A DNA stretch of 64,000 nt from Mayamaea pseudoterrestris (Eukaryota; Bacillariophyta; Bacillariophyceae; Sellaphorales; Sellaphoraceae), in contig BROI01000014.1 of NCBI GenBank assembly GCA_027923505.1, positions 806,001-870,000 of the forward strand, written 5' to 3'. Each line of letters starts with the position of its first letter. Positions within the stretch are counted from its first letter, which is position 1. Made by a program: the position numbers and the translations under genes. The notes under the pieces were generated by a model. It worked only from the letters and a program-made list of their open reading frames with translations. It was not told the origin of the DNA and did no database searches. Shown here in pieces: positions 46,147 to 56,719 of the stretch.

Positions 46147-47873
46147 TCAATCAAACCACTGAAGCAAAATCGCATCGCGTACAGCAATGTATCCCAAAAT
46201 TTGAAGTGGCTCAAGCCATGCCCGTCCAATTGCCAAATACACGGTTCGCTCCAGCCAACCTGCAAACAAGTTAGCTACGCCACCATCTCCTTCCTTGACA
46301 ATGGTTCGCATCGTAGTTATCAGACCCATCCCTGATCCACCGTCAATTCCATTTGTTGGATCATCGTCGCTATCCACAAGGATCCTCGTTCTTGCAACGT
46401 CAAACGGGGTAGTAAGCACAGCACAAAGAAGAGCTGTTGCGATTGTGGTCAGCTCATAATGTGCAAGATCGACACTGCCGTGAAGTAAATAGCGGTTGAG
46501 AGCTACGCGACTCAACAAATAAGGAAGATCCGTTAACGCGACAGCAGGCAAGCGTTCCAAGCTCTCACGAAACCAAATGCCAACCTGTTTGCGCACCGCT
46601 TCTTCATTTTCCTCTTTCGTTTCATTCTTGTTCCGCTTTTTCTTTCCAGTTGCTACCTGTAGTCGAACAGCTAATGCATCCGCTGGTGTGCTTATGATGA
46701 GGGCCACAACATCTGCAACCAGAGCTGCTGACACTGCAGTTGTGACATCGCCCAAGCCCGGAACCGAATTCAACGATCGTCGAGCAATGTCCCTCACGCC
46801 AAAGTATACGCCAGTTGCAGGAACAGTTACTAATAGTGATGGAATTAAGCCAGCGTATAGCTTTCCCTCGCGAAAGTGTCGAATAGCATTCCACTTGAGT
46901 ATGTTTGCTCGCCGTTTTATATGAAGACGCTTCGTCTTTCCCCATTTCATGCGAGTACGCGTCCCCTTTTTGATGTCGGCTTGTATTCGGTTCTTTAGCG
47001 TTAGCAATGGATACAGCAAACTCGTGCGAGCCATTTCTACCTGTGAAATGGAAATGAGCAATGGTTAATGCGCCACCTTTAATTGTGTAAAAGTAGAACA
47101 AACAGGCGCAGCATAATTTGCAAGGCTAGTCTTACCATTGATCCAGCGACAATTGCAGCGACGAGTAGCTCCGAATCGGATATTTTGCGAATGGTCCTAG
47201 CCGGTGGTACAAGAAACGATGGAACCCAGCCGGGTACTTTGAGCGTCGCCTTCTTTTCAAACGTGTATCGATCTAGTGAGACGTATGTAGTAGTGCACTC
47301 CATCGTTACATTTATGTTAGTCTCTCGAACAACGTCTGTAATGTTGACTCGCTTGAGCTGTTTTTTTGCAGAAGGTAGTGGTTGTGCTACCGGTACTTTT
47401 CGACTGTGAGGTGTCGTCCACAGAGAAGCTATTTTGTTGCTGCCTTGGCCTGGCTGAACGATAGTTGATACGAATGCAGCTGTTATAGCCCCTCCTGTAG
47501 TGAGAGCGCCGAGCTGGAGCCACTTTCGTCTTGACAATTGTTGAGCGCTACTTTGCCGAGTCTGCATTGCTTTTGCTGGGGCTGTCGCATTCAAAGGTAA
47601 GATTGGTTCCAAACTGCTCGCATCGAGAGCTGAGTCCTCTTGATATTGTAGATTGCCGACGTCTATAAAGTCCTGGTCTTCAAACGGTGCAGCATCACCC
47701 AGAGTTGTCAACTCGCCGATGCTGTCCGACACGGTGATGTCCGGATCGGACATGGCACCATAAAGTGGTTTCAATCGTCCTTTTCGAACCCATTGTTGTT
47801 GCAATCCATCTGTAGTTTGTAAATAGGGGATTAGGAGCAATATGAGGACATTCAAGGTAGAAGAGGCGGTCAT
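46147..47873 (-). CDS. Mitochondrial-carrier-fold protein with plastid-like leader
   Basis: Two exons, 47873-47136 and 47040-46147 (543 aa), have a 95-nt intron; the join VAGSM|VEMARTSLLYPL is in phase 0. The C-terminal ~330 residues have carrier-family features: YPLLTLKNRIQ, FREGKLYAGLIPSLLVTVPA, STPADALAVRLQ and TTPFDVARTRI, which are the three P-x-[DE/T]-x-x-x-[KR]-x-[RK] repeats in degenerate form. The long N-terminus begins with a hydrophobic signal (MTASSTLNVLILLLIPYLQT). It later has a twin-Arg-like segment, SRRKWLQLGALTTGGAITAA, followed by hydrophobic residues. Such a leader is unusual for the family; plastid-envelope location is inferred. Substrate is unknown. Confidence 0.78.
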
Positions 47874-48091
47874 GATGTGTTGCCATTCTCCATCGTCGCC
47901 CGTCTCATTTTTGATGTTGTGATGATATTCAGTTCCTCTCGAGCGATCGGCAAATCTTCCGATCGAAAACCAAATCCTGTAACGATGCGACAGGACTTAA
48001 CATTGCCCCATCGAGCAGATGGCCGATCTTGTTTAGCGCCATTCTGACATTGGCCGAATCCATCATGCTCTCTTCTTCGGCACAAAAACAG

Positions 48092-48740
48092 ATGATGATG
48101 CTTACCATGACAATGCCTCGTTTCTTGCTCCTGGGAGCCCTCATTGTCTCACTGTCCAATGGATTTGTGACTCGTCGTGCCTCTCCATTTACGCGTCCGC
48201 TTTCGAGCCTCCAAGTTGGTAGCGTTTTAGTGCATCAAGATGAGCTTTCGTCTCGCATTCTGCTCAACAAGGCCCGCGAATGCGCATTCTCCGACTACAC
48301 CAATGGAGTGGAAGCGGGAGAGTACCTGACAAGAATACTTGAGATTGAAAGTGGGTGCGTTAGTGGTCTGCTTGCGGGTAACGAGCTCTGCGAAAACATT
48401 GACGATGTTGCGGAAATTGTCGCCCAATTGCGGCAGAAGGTGCAGCGTCATGCCGTCACGCCAGTGGCAACGACTGCTGCATTCATCCCTGCAAGTCTTG
48501 GTATCACAGCTCTCTTGTTTGTCTTGGCGTCAACTTTTGCCCACGGACAAGATGCAATTTCGTTTACGATTCAAGAATGGGTATGGGCAGCTAAAGGTGG
48601 ATTTGTAAGTTGCTACAAGCGAGCTTGACAGTTAAATGGATGATATGATGCAGCGTATAAACATCGTAACTAATGCCTCTTCCCTCGTTCCATAGCTGCC
48701 CACCATGGTGTCGCATCTGATTCGTAATGGAGGACTCTGA
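48092..48740 (+). CDS. Small plastid-targeted membrane protein
   Basis: Two exons, 48092-48604 and 48696-48740 (185 aa), have a 91-nt intron. The second exon adds only LPTMVSHLIRNGGL. In-frame ATGs also occur at 48029, 48107 and 48113, so the start is uncertain. The leader MPRFLLLGALIVSLSNGFVTRR is a signal peptide with an SNG-FVTR site followed by a Ser/Arg-rich transit region, suggesting plastid import. The mature part has an acidic helical segment (LRQKVQRH region) and one or two transmembrane helices (AAFIPASLGITALLFVLAST). It resembles small thylakoid membrane proteins in layout, but no family was recognised. Confidence 0.7.
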
Positions 48741-48841
48741 ATGCTCAACGCGAACTTATCAAATCTTTTTGAAACAAAATTGCACCTAATGCACGGCCAA
48801 TTTCTAAAATAAAATGTATCTAGCTTATATAAATTACCGCC

Positions 48842-51800
48842 TTATTCGTCTTCCCAGAATCCCGACTTTGTGATTGTTTTTCGGCTGGCTTTTGTCATTG
48901 GCTGTAGAGCTTCAGTTTGCGGTTGATCAAAGACCCGCTCACTGAACAGTCGTCGAATGTCCATGGCCGTCATCTCAGCAAAGGAAGCCGTTGTCGAGTC
49001 AGCTGTCAGAAGCTCGTATTTAGGGAAATGACCGATCAAATTGACACTGCGCATGTCAACCTCATGCGCAGCGTGCGATGCATGTGGTGTCGAGTCAAAC
49101 GCGACACAATGGTCGGGCCTTCGCTCAACTCGCAAAGCAGCGCCAAGTAATTGTTGCACATCATCCTTGTAACCACTTGTCGACGAAACACGCTTATCAG
49201 CAGGGAAAAATTCGGCCAGACCGGAATATTGCAGAAGCGCTTCCACTTGATCGCTCTCCAAGAATGAGACAATGGCGCAAGACATCTCGACATCGAGCAG
49301 CGATTTTATCCATTTAGCGGTTCCAGATGCAGAAGACACCATAGGAATCGTGTTGGCAGAATTCGGAGTAGTGGATGCTTGCTCTGTGTTGACGTTCCAA
49401 CGCTTGCGTAAAACACTAATTTCGTTCAAGTACAGCTCAACAAACCGCGCTGCCTCCTTGAAATCGTTCGCCCAAGCGAAACCTGAAACAACAGCCGATT
49501 CTGGACCGACTGACATTGCAAAGAGAACTTGGTCATCAGTAGGCGGCTCTCTACCTTCCTTAGTCGCCACTGCTTCCCAAGCTTCATACGCCGTTTTAAA
49601 TACTTCATCCTGACTCGGTCCAGCGGTCAGATCTGCAATACTTGTCTGATCAGACGACTGGAGCGACACCCCAGGCGTGGCTTGGTTTGCTGACTCCGTA
49701 ATGACCGTTTCCCGTGCTTGTATTTGCTTTTCCTCAACCTCTATTGTTGAGGGACCTTGCGGTGCAACCCCTAAGCTTGCGTCGACATGCTCCCGAAAAG
49801 AAGCAACAACCTTTTGCAGCATCACGTCATCGCCCGTCCAGCCGAAAAATTGGCTCACCGCCATTAATGGTTCGTTAATGACGAATGCGGAAAGAACCGC
49901 GTCCGAACTGGGCGGCGTTAAACCAAACGCTTCGGCCACTGACTGCCAAGCTCGATAATGAATTTCCATCATGGCGTTCTCATTGACAACGCTTTTTATT
50001 TGGCTCGTATTACTTGTACTAGCTTCTGTTTGTGTTGGTTCAGGCACCTTTGTTGCCAAAGTTGCACGGCCATACTTTAGACAATTATTGTACGTTTCAA
50101 CAATTCGACTTGCTTCATTTACGTCGCTCGTCCAACGAAACGCTTCCATGACGGCCCTTTCAGGATCTAAAGATGCGGCATGAAATAGATCGGCTTGCGA
50201 AGGGACTGACTTCGAATAAAATTCTGCTGTCGCTAGCCAAGAATTCATCGAAGACCCAGTCGACGCCTGTCGTGCTGCTGAATCAATCACATCGGCACCT
50301 ATCACAAGTGCATCCGCTGCTTTGTCTGGCGGAACAATGCCTTCACCTTTCGCCCAGCTATCAAATAGCTCGCGAAAAATTTTCCTATGCAGTGCTGTTG
50401 CATCTCTAATAGTTACAACGTCATTCGTCCAGAAAAATGCTTCCCTCATTGCGACTTCGGGTCGCAGAACAGATGCTCTTACAACATCATCATGCTCTGG
50501 TGCTTTAAACCCGAATTGATCCGCGACTTCTGTCCAAGCCTTCATTTGCAATCCAGTCAAATCCACTAAAACTCCTTCGAGCCGGAATATCGCGCCAAAA
50601 CAACTGAACGGCTTGTTTACTCGCGGTAAATACTGAGACACGCCAGTCGAGTAAACGGACTCTTTGTGGTCCATCAATGAGTTTAAACCAGCTGCATCAA
50701 GTTCAATGAAATCCAGCAAGCTTTCTTTTCTAGCTTTAGAACTGGCATCGCCCCAGTCGCTCCGCCTCCTCCGAAAGTCTTCATCGTCGAATTTATAATC
50801 TGCGTAGTCGTCCGAGTTTCGAGAGTTTCGTCGAATCCTATCGTTACTGACTTCAATACCCATCTGTCGATTCTGGCCACGTCGCTGCTCGTACTCATGA
50901 AGTTGTTGAACCCTCTTGTCATACTGATCGTCCTCAAACGTTGTATCAATACTAACTCCGCTTAACAGTTGCCCCTTCACGCCCCGTGGTTCATCCCGAT
51001 TGGATTCCTGACGCAACCAACCTGGCATTTCGGCGTCAGTGGTTTTGTCCTTTTTCGAGGAGTCGGGATTTTCTGTTGCATCAACATCATCGTCATCATC
51101 ATCATCGTCGTCGTCGCCATCAAGCTCACTGTCTTCGCTCTCCCACGCGAGGATACCGCCACGATCGCTGATGGCCCCTTCGTCAAGGGTTTCTATTCGT
51201 CGCCGTTGGGGTCGTGGACCAAGTGCATTTAAAACGGTTTCCGCGTATTTGACGTCGTCTAAGGATGTAGGAAGCTCAATAGCAGGTGGGAGAATCGCAT
51301 CTTCATCAAGTGCTTTGCGCAATTCTTTTTCCTTCTGGATGAACTCTTCATACGACGTTCTCCTCATTGCACTCGCTTCTAGATTGTCTTTGAGCCGGCC
51401 TCCCCCAACAGCCGACACAGTCCGGTAAAGAGAATCAGTTATCTTTTCTTGCCTGACAGACGATTGTGATGCTGCCGCAGCGGGTGCAGAAATAGATTGT
51501 GGAATGCCTTTTTGAGTGCGAGACGGTCTGGGCCCGATCGCCTGCAATACCCTGTCGGCATCTATGCTTCCATCGTCGCCAATTAATGCGGAAACATTTA
51601 CTGCCAGTTCATCAGACGATAGCTCCTCACTATCGACAGCCAAACCCGATTTTTGACGTGCTGCGTCTTCTATTCGTCTATACTCCTCGTATTGTCGCCG
51701 GATTTTATCCTGTTCGTCTTTCGTCCAGGCACCTGCTTTTCGGAACATGGATTGTAACTTCTGTTCCTCCATATCTCCAAGCTTTGAATCGACAGGAGCA

Positions 51801-53593
51801 GCTCTCCCAATCTCTAACTCTTGCGAAAAGAATGGTGTGTTGGGCGGCGGTGGAGGCGCCCTAGTATTGTCTAGATCAGTTTCGAATTCTTCAGTAACGG
51901 CGTAGACATTTTCATTCTCCTGCGCCATGCGACTTCGTTTCGAGGCCAGTTCCTTATCAACGGGCAGTATTCTATTTTCCGGAAGCGCCGTAAACACGCC
52001 ACGCAAATCTACCGGGCCTGTTTGCTTAATATTTATTCTCTCCTCCAAAGAAGCCTCATCGACGTCCAGATAGTCGTTGGGTTCCAAAATTGATTTCATG
52101 TATGCAATTTCTTTCTCTAAATTTTCCCGCCGTGAGGGACTGACCGAGGCTAGGAGACTTTCCAAAGCTTTGACAGACATTCGGTTTATTTCCTTACGAG
52201 TTTCCGCCTTCGTCCGATTTACGGATTCTGCCATCGCGCTGGGTTTCGTCGCTTCAACGACACCCAGAAATTCAAATGGTAGCCGTGGTCCACGAGTCAA
52301 TCCCAGTTGCTCTCTGATAGATTCTTCCTTTTCCACATATGCTTTCCATGCTTCTAAGCGTCGTGATACTTCGTCTTGCCGTGCCTGCATGTCTTCAGCA
52401 CCCTCTCCCAGCAGCGCGTCGTCTGCTGCCAAGCGAGTGGCGATTGATCGATACATTTGAAACTCTTTCATTCCATCCGTTCGAATAGTCCCCTTTTCGG
52501 ATTCTCGCTGCAAGCGACTTCTGAGTCTGTCGGCACTTTCTTCAAGCATGTCAACAATATCTTGAGCTCCTCCTGCTTCGGATTTGCTTTCCGCCATTTC
52601 TTCCAACCTGTCGAGCGCCCACAAGTCCATATTTGTGCCCTCGACAGGCAATGCTATACTTTTATCATCAACAGATTTTCTGAAAGCTTCTTGCTCATAC
52701 AGACCAAAATCGTCCCGTTCCCGTTTGAATGCTTGTCGTCGTTCTAATTCATCTTGCGTCTCGTCCAATAGTATCTGCAAGTCTTCCGTCACTTCGATTT
52801 TTGAAATGTCCTGTCGTTCCAGCTGCTCCATCCGCTGCGCCCCATAGGTCTGTATACGTTCATTGGCTCGCTTATCTCGAGTTTCAATCAACTCTCGTTC
52901 CATCTCTTCCTTGAAAATGAATTTCATGAGAGCTTCTGCATTCTCGGGAACAGAGTCAGCGTCCTGCTTTCGTTGCGTTTCAAGTCTCGCGAGCATTTCA
53001 TCAAACATGGAGTCATACTTATTCATTATTTGCTCCTTTTCTTCCTGAAACCATGCATCTTCCGGCAATCCTTGTCGTCGTTGTCGAGGCGCCCTTGTCT
53101 TGCTGCTTCCGCCAGCTTCCGCTGTTTGTAACGCCACAGAATTTTCCATGGTGCCAAGGTCGTCGCCATTTTCGGCAGCGCGAAACATTTCGGAAAGAGA
53201 GGGCATGCCAGATAGTAAATTGTTGAGTCGCGTCTTAACGCGGCGAGGAAAAGACGAAGAAGAAGGTGATGGCGTGTCGTCCTTGGGAGAAAAGAAGTCT
53301 GATGGATTCGTTTCCTGTCGAAACGCTTGGGATTGGCGCTCGTACTCGTCCATCATATCTCCTTCCTTGCTACCAGCCGCTAGATACCGCAACAATTTTG
53401 AGCGAGTATTCCATTTGCTATTGTGACATTGACTTGAAATACATGGAACGAGCGTGAAGGCAAAGGAAGAATTTAGGGAGACCAGAACGCAAACCCCAAA
53501 GAGGAAGCCTCTCGATAATGTTGCTTTCAGAGCAGTTGCAAACGTCTTGTTTCTCCATACCAAGACATTTTCTTCTCTATTATTATCTGGCAT
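48842..53593 (-). CDS. Large plastid-targeted protein: disordered/coiled-coil region + degenerate HAD domain with four cap-like repeats
   Basis: An intronless 1583-aa protein. The leader (SRGFLFGVCVLVSLNSSFAF) is a signal peptide ending in SFAF-TLV, so plastid targeting is inferred. Residues ~80-990 are charged, with coiled-coil and Asp-rich parts. At about 995 a HAD motif I-like block reads GAIFRLEGVLVD, where active CbbY-type enzymes have FDLDG: the nucleophile Asp is Arg and the second Asp is Glu. Four related units of about 60 residues follow (near 1011, 1115, 1210 and 1331), sharing AW..VA, P..D and F-W-[TA]-x-D. A C-terminal HAD core remnant (VSFLESDQVEALLQYSG, CVAFDSTPHASHAAHEVDM) ends the protein. 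It is probably a catalytically dead scaffold. Confidence 0.85.
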   Translation of the reverse strand: MPDNNREENVLVWRNKTFATALKATLSRGFLFGVCVLVSLNSSFAFTLVPCISSQCHNSKWNTRSKLLRYLAAGSKEGDMMDEYERQSQAFRQETNPSDFFSPKDDTPSPSSSSFPRRVKTRLNNLLSGMPSLSEMFRAAENGDDLGTMENSVALQTAEAGGSSKTRAPRQRRQGLPEDAWFQEEKEQIMNKYDSMFDEMLARLETQRKQDADSVPENAEALMKFIFKEEMERELIETRDKRANERIQTYGAQRMEQLERQDISKIEVTEDLQILLDETQDELERRQAFKRERDDFGLYEQEAFRKSVDDKSIALPVEGTNMDLWALDRLEEMAESKSEAGGAQDIVDMLEESADRLRSRLQRESEKGTIRTDGMKEFQMYRSIATRLAADDALLGEGAEDMQARQDEVSRRLEAWKAYVEKEESIREQLGLTRGPRLPFEFLGVVEATKPSAMAESVNRTKAETRKEINRMSVKALESLLASVSPSRRENLEKEIAYMKSILEPNDYLDVDEASLEERINIKQTGPVDLRGVFTALPENRILPVDKELASKRSRMAQENENVYAVTEEFETDLDNTRAPPPPPNTPFFSQELEIGRAAPVDSKLGDMEEQKLQSMFRKAGAWTKDEQDKIRRQYEEYRRIEDAARQKSGLAVDSEELSSDELAVNVSALIGDDGSIDADRVLQAIGPRPSRTQKGIPQSISAPAAAASQSSVRQEKITDSLYRTVSAVGGGRLKDNLEASAMRRTSYEEFIQKEKELRKALDEDAILPPAIELPTSLDDVKYAETVLNALGPRPQRRRIETLDEGAISDRGGILAWESEDSELDGDDDDDDDDDDVDATENPDSSKKDKTTDAEMPGWLRQESNRDEPRGVKGQLLSGVSIDTTFEDDQYDKRVQQLHEYEQRRGQNRQMGIEVSNDRIRRNSRNSDDYADYKFDDEDFRRRRSDWGDASSKARKESLLDFIELDAAGLNSLMDHKESVYSTGVSQYLPRVNKPFSCFGAIFRLEGVLVDLTGLQMKAWTEVADQFGFKAPEHDDVVRASVLRPEVAMREAFFWTNDVVTIRDATALHRKIFRELFDSWAKGEGIVPPDKAADALVIGADVIDSAARQASTGSSMNSWLATAEFYSKSVPSQADLFHAASLDPERAVMEAFRWTSDVNEASRIVETYNNCLKYGRATLATKVPEPTQTEASTSNTSQIKSVVNENAMMEIHYRAWQSVAEAFGLTPPSSDAVLSAFVINEPLMAVSQFFGWTGDDVMLQKVVASFREHVDASLGVAPQGPSTIEVEEKQIQARETVITESANQATPGVSLQSSDQTSIADLTAGPSQDEVFKTAYEAWEAVATKEGREPPTDDQVLFAMSVGPESAVVSGFAWANDFKEAARFVELYLNEISVLRKRWNVNTEQASTTPNSANTIPMVSSASGTAKWIKSLLDVEMSCAIVSFLESDQVEALLQYSGLAEFFPADKRVSSTSGYKDDVQQLLGAALRVERRPDHCVAFDSTPHASHAAHEVDMRSVNLIGHFPKYELLTADSTTASFAEMTAMDIRRLFSERVFDQPQTEALQPMTKASRKTITKSGFWEDE

Positions 53594-53767
53594 ATTAGAT
53601 TAAGAAGGTGAAGGTATGTAAAATGAACGAGCGCAGCGAAAGTTCTCGTCATCCATCATCGCGGGTGCGTCGCGATAACGCGTCGAGTCATCGGTCATTC
53701 GCTATGCGACATCATGTGAACCACTGCGACAACTGTCTCATCGGTTGATCGCCGATCGCTGCTGCCA

Positions 53768-55354
53768 ATGATGATGAGAAGCAAACCGCAACCATCAGCA
53801 GCTATAAGTAACATCTCATTATCGGGAAAAGCTTTAATTGAAGTAGTGAGATCAACAGGAATGACATTTGACCAAGGCCAAAAACTGGCGCACACTTTGG
53901 AATCGCTCGTCGCCGTCATCAAGTCGAACGACGTCAGTTCCAGCGACCGCAACATTTGCAACCATTGCGTGGATAGTGACAACAACTTTTTCTTATCTGA
54001 ATACGATGGGCCGGTTGATAAGAGCTTGGCTATCCAATTTATCGAGTCGTGCATAAGTTCGCTACACGACAATCCGCAGTGCAATTCTCACGTTGTAGAT
54101 TGGCCAGAAAACGCTACCTTTACAGACGACTCAATTTGGTTGTCATTGCCCAAATGGTTTCCACACATTCAATGGTCGATTTGTACGTTCAGATCGCTGG
54201 ATCGCTCGTCGTTTCGTCGCATTTTTGACCCAGCGAATGGTTGGCAGCTGGATTTAATGCAGCATGGAAGTTGTCGCGTAACAAGGCAAACGAGCCGAGC
54301 ATTTTACTCGGATCAGCCGCGACTTGTTACTCATCATGGGAGAGACATGGCAAGGACAAATTCCAGCAAGCCTGTGATTCGAGTCTTTCGTTGCGCGCCG
54401 CGCCCATGCTTGAAGAAGGGTATTCAAGCAGTCCAGGCCGAGCCGCTGCAGGAGAATGTATTTGATATTTGGATTCGACACTTTGATTTGAGTACTGGAG
54501 ATGACATCGGAACATTCAAGCACGATCTAGGAGCCAGTGTAGAGCTAGTTGATATGCTGACTGAGGTTGAAATGGTGAAGCATATTCGAAAGAGTCCTGC
54601 CCTCAAACTGGCGGCTGACGCGGCAATTGGCGTAATTGTCGACAACGCTGCACAAGATTTTACAAATGTCTACGAGTCTCCACCCAAAGCTTCCAATAAC
54701 CAATCGGTAACGATTGCAGCGCAACGTGAGGCTGACGCAGGGTGGCTGGAGCTACTGGAACTAGAACCCGAGTCGCCGTTCTGCACACCTGGCGAGGTTT
54801 CGTTTGACAAAGGAGGGCTGATTTCTAAAGCAGCGCGGATGGTTACGGATGCTGAGTCCATTCTCTCTCCTAGCTTTGCTACTTCAGGCAACACAAAACT
54901 GAATGACACCCATATTCATTCGTTTGATGATTCTGTTTTGAACCCAATGGGGACCGAACTTGACGAGCGCCAGAAACACCTCAATAAGCTCAATCACCTT
55001 TCACCGATCGAGGAGTCACCCTATGGGTTTGACGCCAATAAGGCTGGCACACTTCGTTATTCTGTGGGCAGCCCATGCAAAGTTGTTCAAACACCAGCGT
55101 CGTCACCATCGGAAGCATACACCAAGTTTCCCTGGCACACCCCTCTCCCTGCGACACCTGCAACGACACAAAGTGCTGACAAACCTGCTGAGATCCTCCT
55201 CTCGGAGCTTGCCGCAATTGTGGGTGGCGAGCCCTGCCGCCGACCATTGCAGGCGTGGACTTCACCAAAGCAACTTACTCCGGTCAAATCCAGTAAAAAG
55301 TTGTTTAACGTTGCAACCCCGCAAGCAACAGATGAGAATTGCGTGAATGCTTAA
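53768..55354 (+). CDS. Hypothetical protein
   Basis: An intronless 528-aa protein starting at the first of three consecutive ATGs. No signal peptide or membrane helix is seen. The N-terminal ~180 residues look globular (GMTFDQGQKLAHTLESLVAV, LPKWFPHIQWSICTFRSL), and the C-terminal half is Pro/Ser-rich with many SP/TP pairs (PWHTPLPATPATTQ, WTSPKQLTPVKS), which are candidate CDK or MAPK sites. No family is recognised. Its start lies 174 bp from the divergent HAD-repeat gene, so the two may share a promoter. Confidence 0.65.
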   Translation: MMMRSKPQPSAAISNISLSGKALIEVVRSTGMTFDQGQKLAHTLESLVAVIKSNDVSSSDRNICNHCVDSDNNFFLSEYDGPVDKSLAIQFIESCISSLHDNPQCNSHVVDWPENATFTDDSIWLSLPKWFPHIQWSICTFRSLDRSSFRRIFDPANGWQLDLMQHGSCRVTRQTSRAFYSDQPRLVTHHGRDMARTNSSKPVIRVFRCAPRPCLKKGIQAVQAEPLQENVFDIWIRHFDLSTGDDIGTFKHDLGASVELVDMLTEVEMVKHIRKSPALKLAADAAIGVIVDNAAQDFTNVYESPPKASNNQSVTIAAQREADAGWLELLELEPESPFCTPGEVSFDKGGLISKAARMVTDAESILSPSFATSGNTKLNDTHIHSFDDSVLNPMGTELDERQKHLNKLNHLSPIEESPYGFDANKAGTLRYSVGSPCKVVQTPASSPSEAYTKFPWHTPLPATPATTQSADKPAEILLSELAAIVGGEPCRRPLQAWTSPKQLTPVKSSKKLFNVATPQATDENCVNA

Positions 55355-56177
55355 GTTATACTTGCTTTGCTGTTCAACAAAGGTTAAGATTAAACATTCA
55401 TGTATACCGAATTTAAATATATTGAACGCGTAAAAATTGTATACCAAGTGATAACAGTGGGGTTCTAGCAGCTGCCTTCGGCATGGCAATGCCACTTCAG
55501 TATATGCAATGGGCACCAACAGGGCTCCACTGACTGTAACTCAATAAGCTGCTTCTCATCACAGCTAATCTTATCTCACGTTTGGACGTAGTCATGCTTT
55601 GCTAGACTCATTAGCGTGCCTGTGTCAGGCTGCAACCACCAGAAAGTATAGATAGTATCTCCTACGATACGGAGGACCTTGCAGCTCAAAGTCGCGCATT
55701 ACCTGATGCAGCAACGCAAGGCACGGATTACAGAATCAAAAAATATTGTTATCAAGGCAGAGAAGTAGATGAAACGATAATCATTGGCGCTCGCTTCCAG
55801 TCGTTTGAATCCCTTACCTACCCAATGATCTATTCTATGCCGCGCCTACGAGCTGCTGTCGCTGGAGCGGGCGAGGGAGTATGGCTGCTTGTTCGAGTTG
55901 GAGGAGGAGGGTGCATGGTGACACTAACTTGCAATCCGGACGACGACATAAGTTTGATATGGAGGTGCTTACGTATCGACAGCCGGTGCTAAAGCGCATG
56001 TGAACGACGAGGTTCCTGCCTCCTGCCGCCATGATTCATTTTGCCATATTACGCAGTTGCTCTGGGGAATAAACACGAACACAATTGCATTTATAACCAT
56101 ATTCATCTCAAAATTATGATTTAGAAAATTAGTTGGCCCGTCGGACTTAAGGATCTTGGTACGCCATGACTCTAAGC
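55355..56177. other. Gene-poor convergent region
   Basis: An 823-base region, the longest without a called gene. I compared it with the usual start and core sequences of U1, U2, U4, U5 and U6 snRNAs and found no match. Short frames on both strands show no domain. It may hold 3' UTRs or an unrecognised non-coding RNA. Confidence 0.4.
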
Positions 56178-56423
56178 TTACGACATGACGCAGCAACCCC
56201 CATCACCACCACCACCTCTGGACGTATGAAACTGGTTTGGCTTAACGACGCCTTCTTTCACTAGAAACCCATCATTAGCTTCTGCCTCAATCAAGGCCGC
56301 AATCACCTTGGACGAAACACTGCTCGTCTTGGGTGCCTTTTCTGTGGCAGCCAATTGTTTCTTGTAGACGCCAACTTCTTGTTCGTACAGCTGGTGCTCG
56401 GAAATAACTTGGAATTCCGACAT
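56178..56423 (-). CDS. Small CaaX (prenylated) protein, possible G-gamma-like
   Basis: An intronless 81-aa protein. It ends in CCVMS: a CaaX box CVMS with Ser last, favouring farnesylation, preceded by a Cys that could be palmitoylated. A Gly-rich spacer lies before it. The N-terminal part is helical (HQLYEQEVGVYKKQLAATEK), and the middle, VSSKVIAALIEAEANDGFLV followed by KPNQF, resembles the heterotrimeric G-protein gamma pattern VSKA..L..Y....DPLL...NPF. Size and prenylation fit G-gamma. Similarity is weak by eye, so the function is a hypothesis; membrane anchoring by the CaaX box is better supported. Confidence 0.6.
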   Translation of the reverse strand: MSEFQVISEHQLYEQEVGVYKKQLAATEKAPKTSSVSSKVIAALIEAEANDGFLVKEGVVKPNQFHTSRGGGGDGGCCVMS

Positions 56424-56719
56424 GGTTATAGCGCGAGAGGTGTGTTACGTATATATCGACTATGTGTGAACGTAACGCTTGGTTCAACTGTGAACAAAGA
56501 TCAGGTTGTAGCAAGGGAAGTGATGTGACAGTGATGAAGACGACTCGTCGTCGTCGCGCCCTCATCAAAACAGGAGTCGTTCCGGCACTCAGATTCTCGA
56601 CTCATTCGTAGCGAAGCCTTGGATGATGCTTGTTAGTTGCTTGTCACGCTCTTCGATCTTCGGATCATCAAACGATCAGCAACTACACTTACACTGACCT
56701 TGAACAATCAACATTGATC

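Noticed and set aside
45998-46162. Plus-strand 54-codon frame starting ATGGCCAGT
   Set aside because: It overlaps the 3' end of the carrier gene, has no domain or splice support, and is of chance length.
51070-51120. CAT/CGT trinucleotide run resembling a microsatellite
   Set aside because: It encodes an Asp-rich stretch within the HAD-repeat gene in frame, so it is coding low complexity rather than a separate element.
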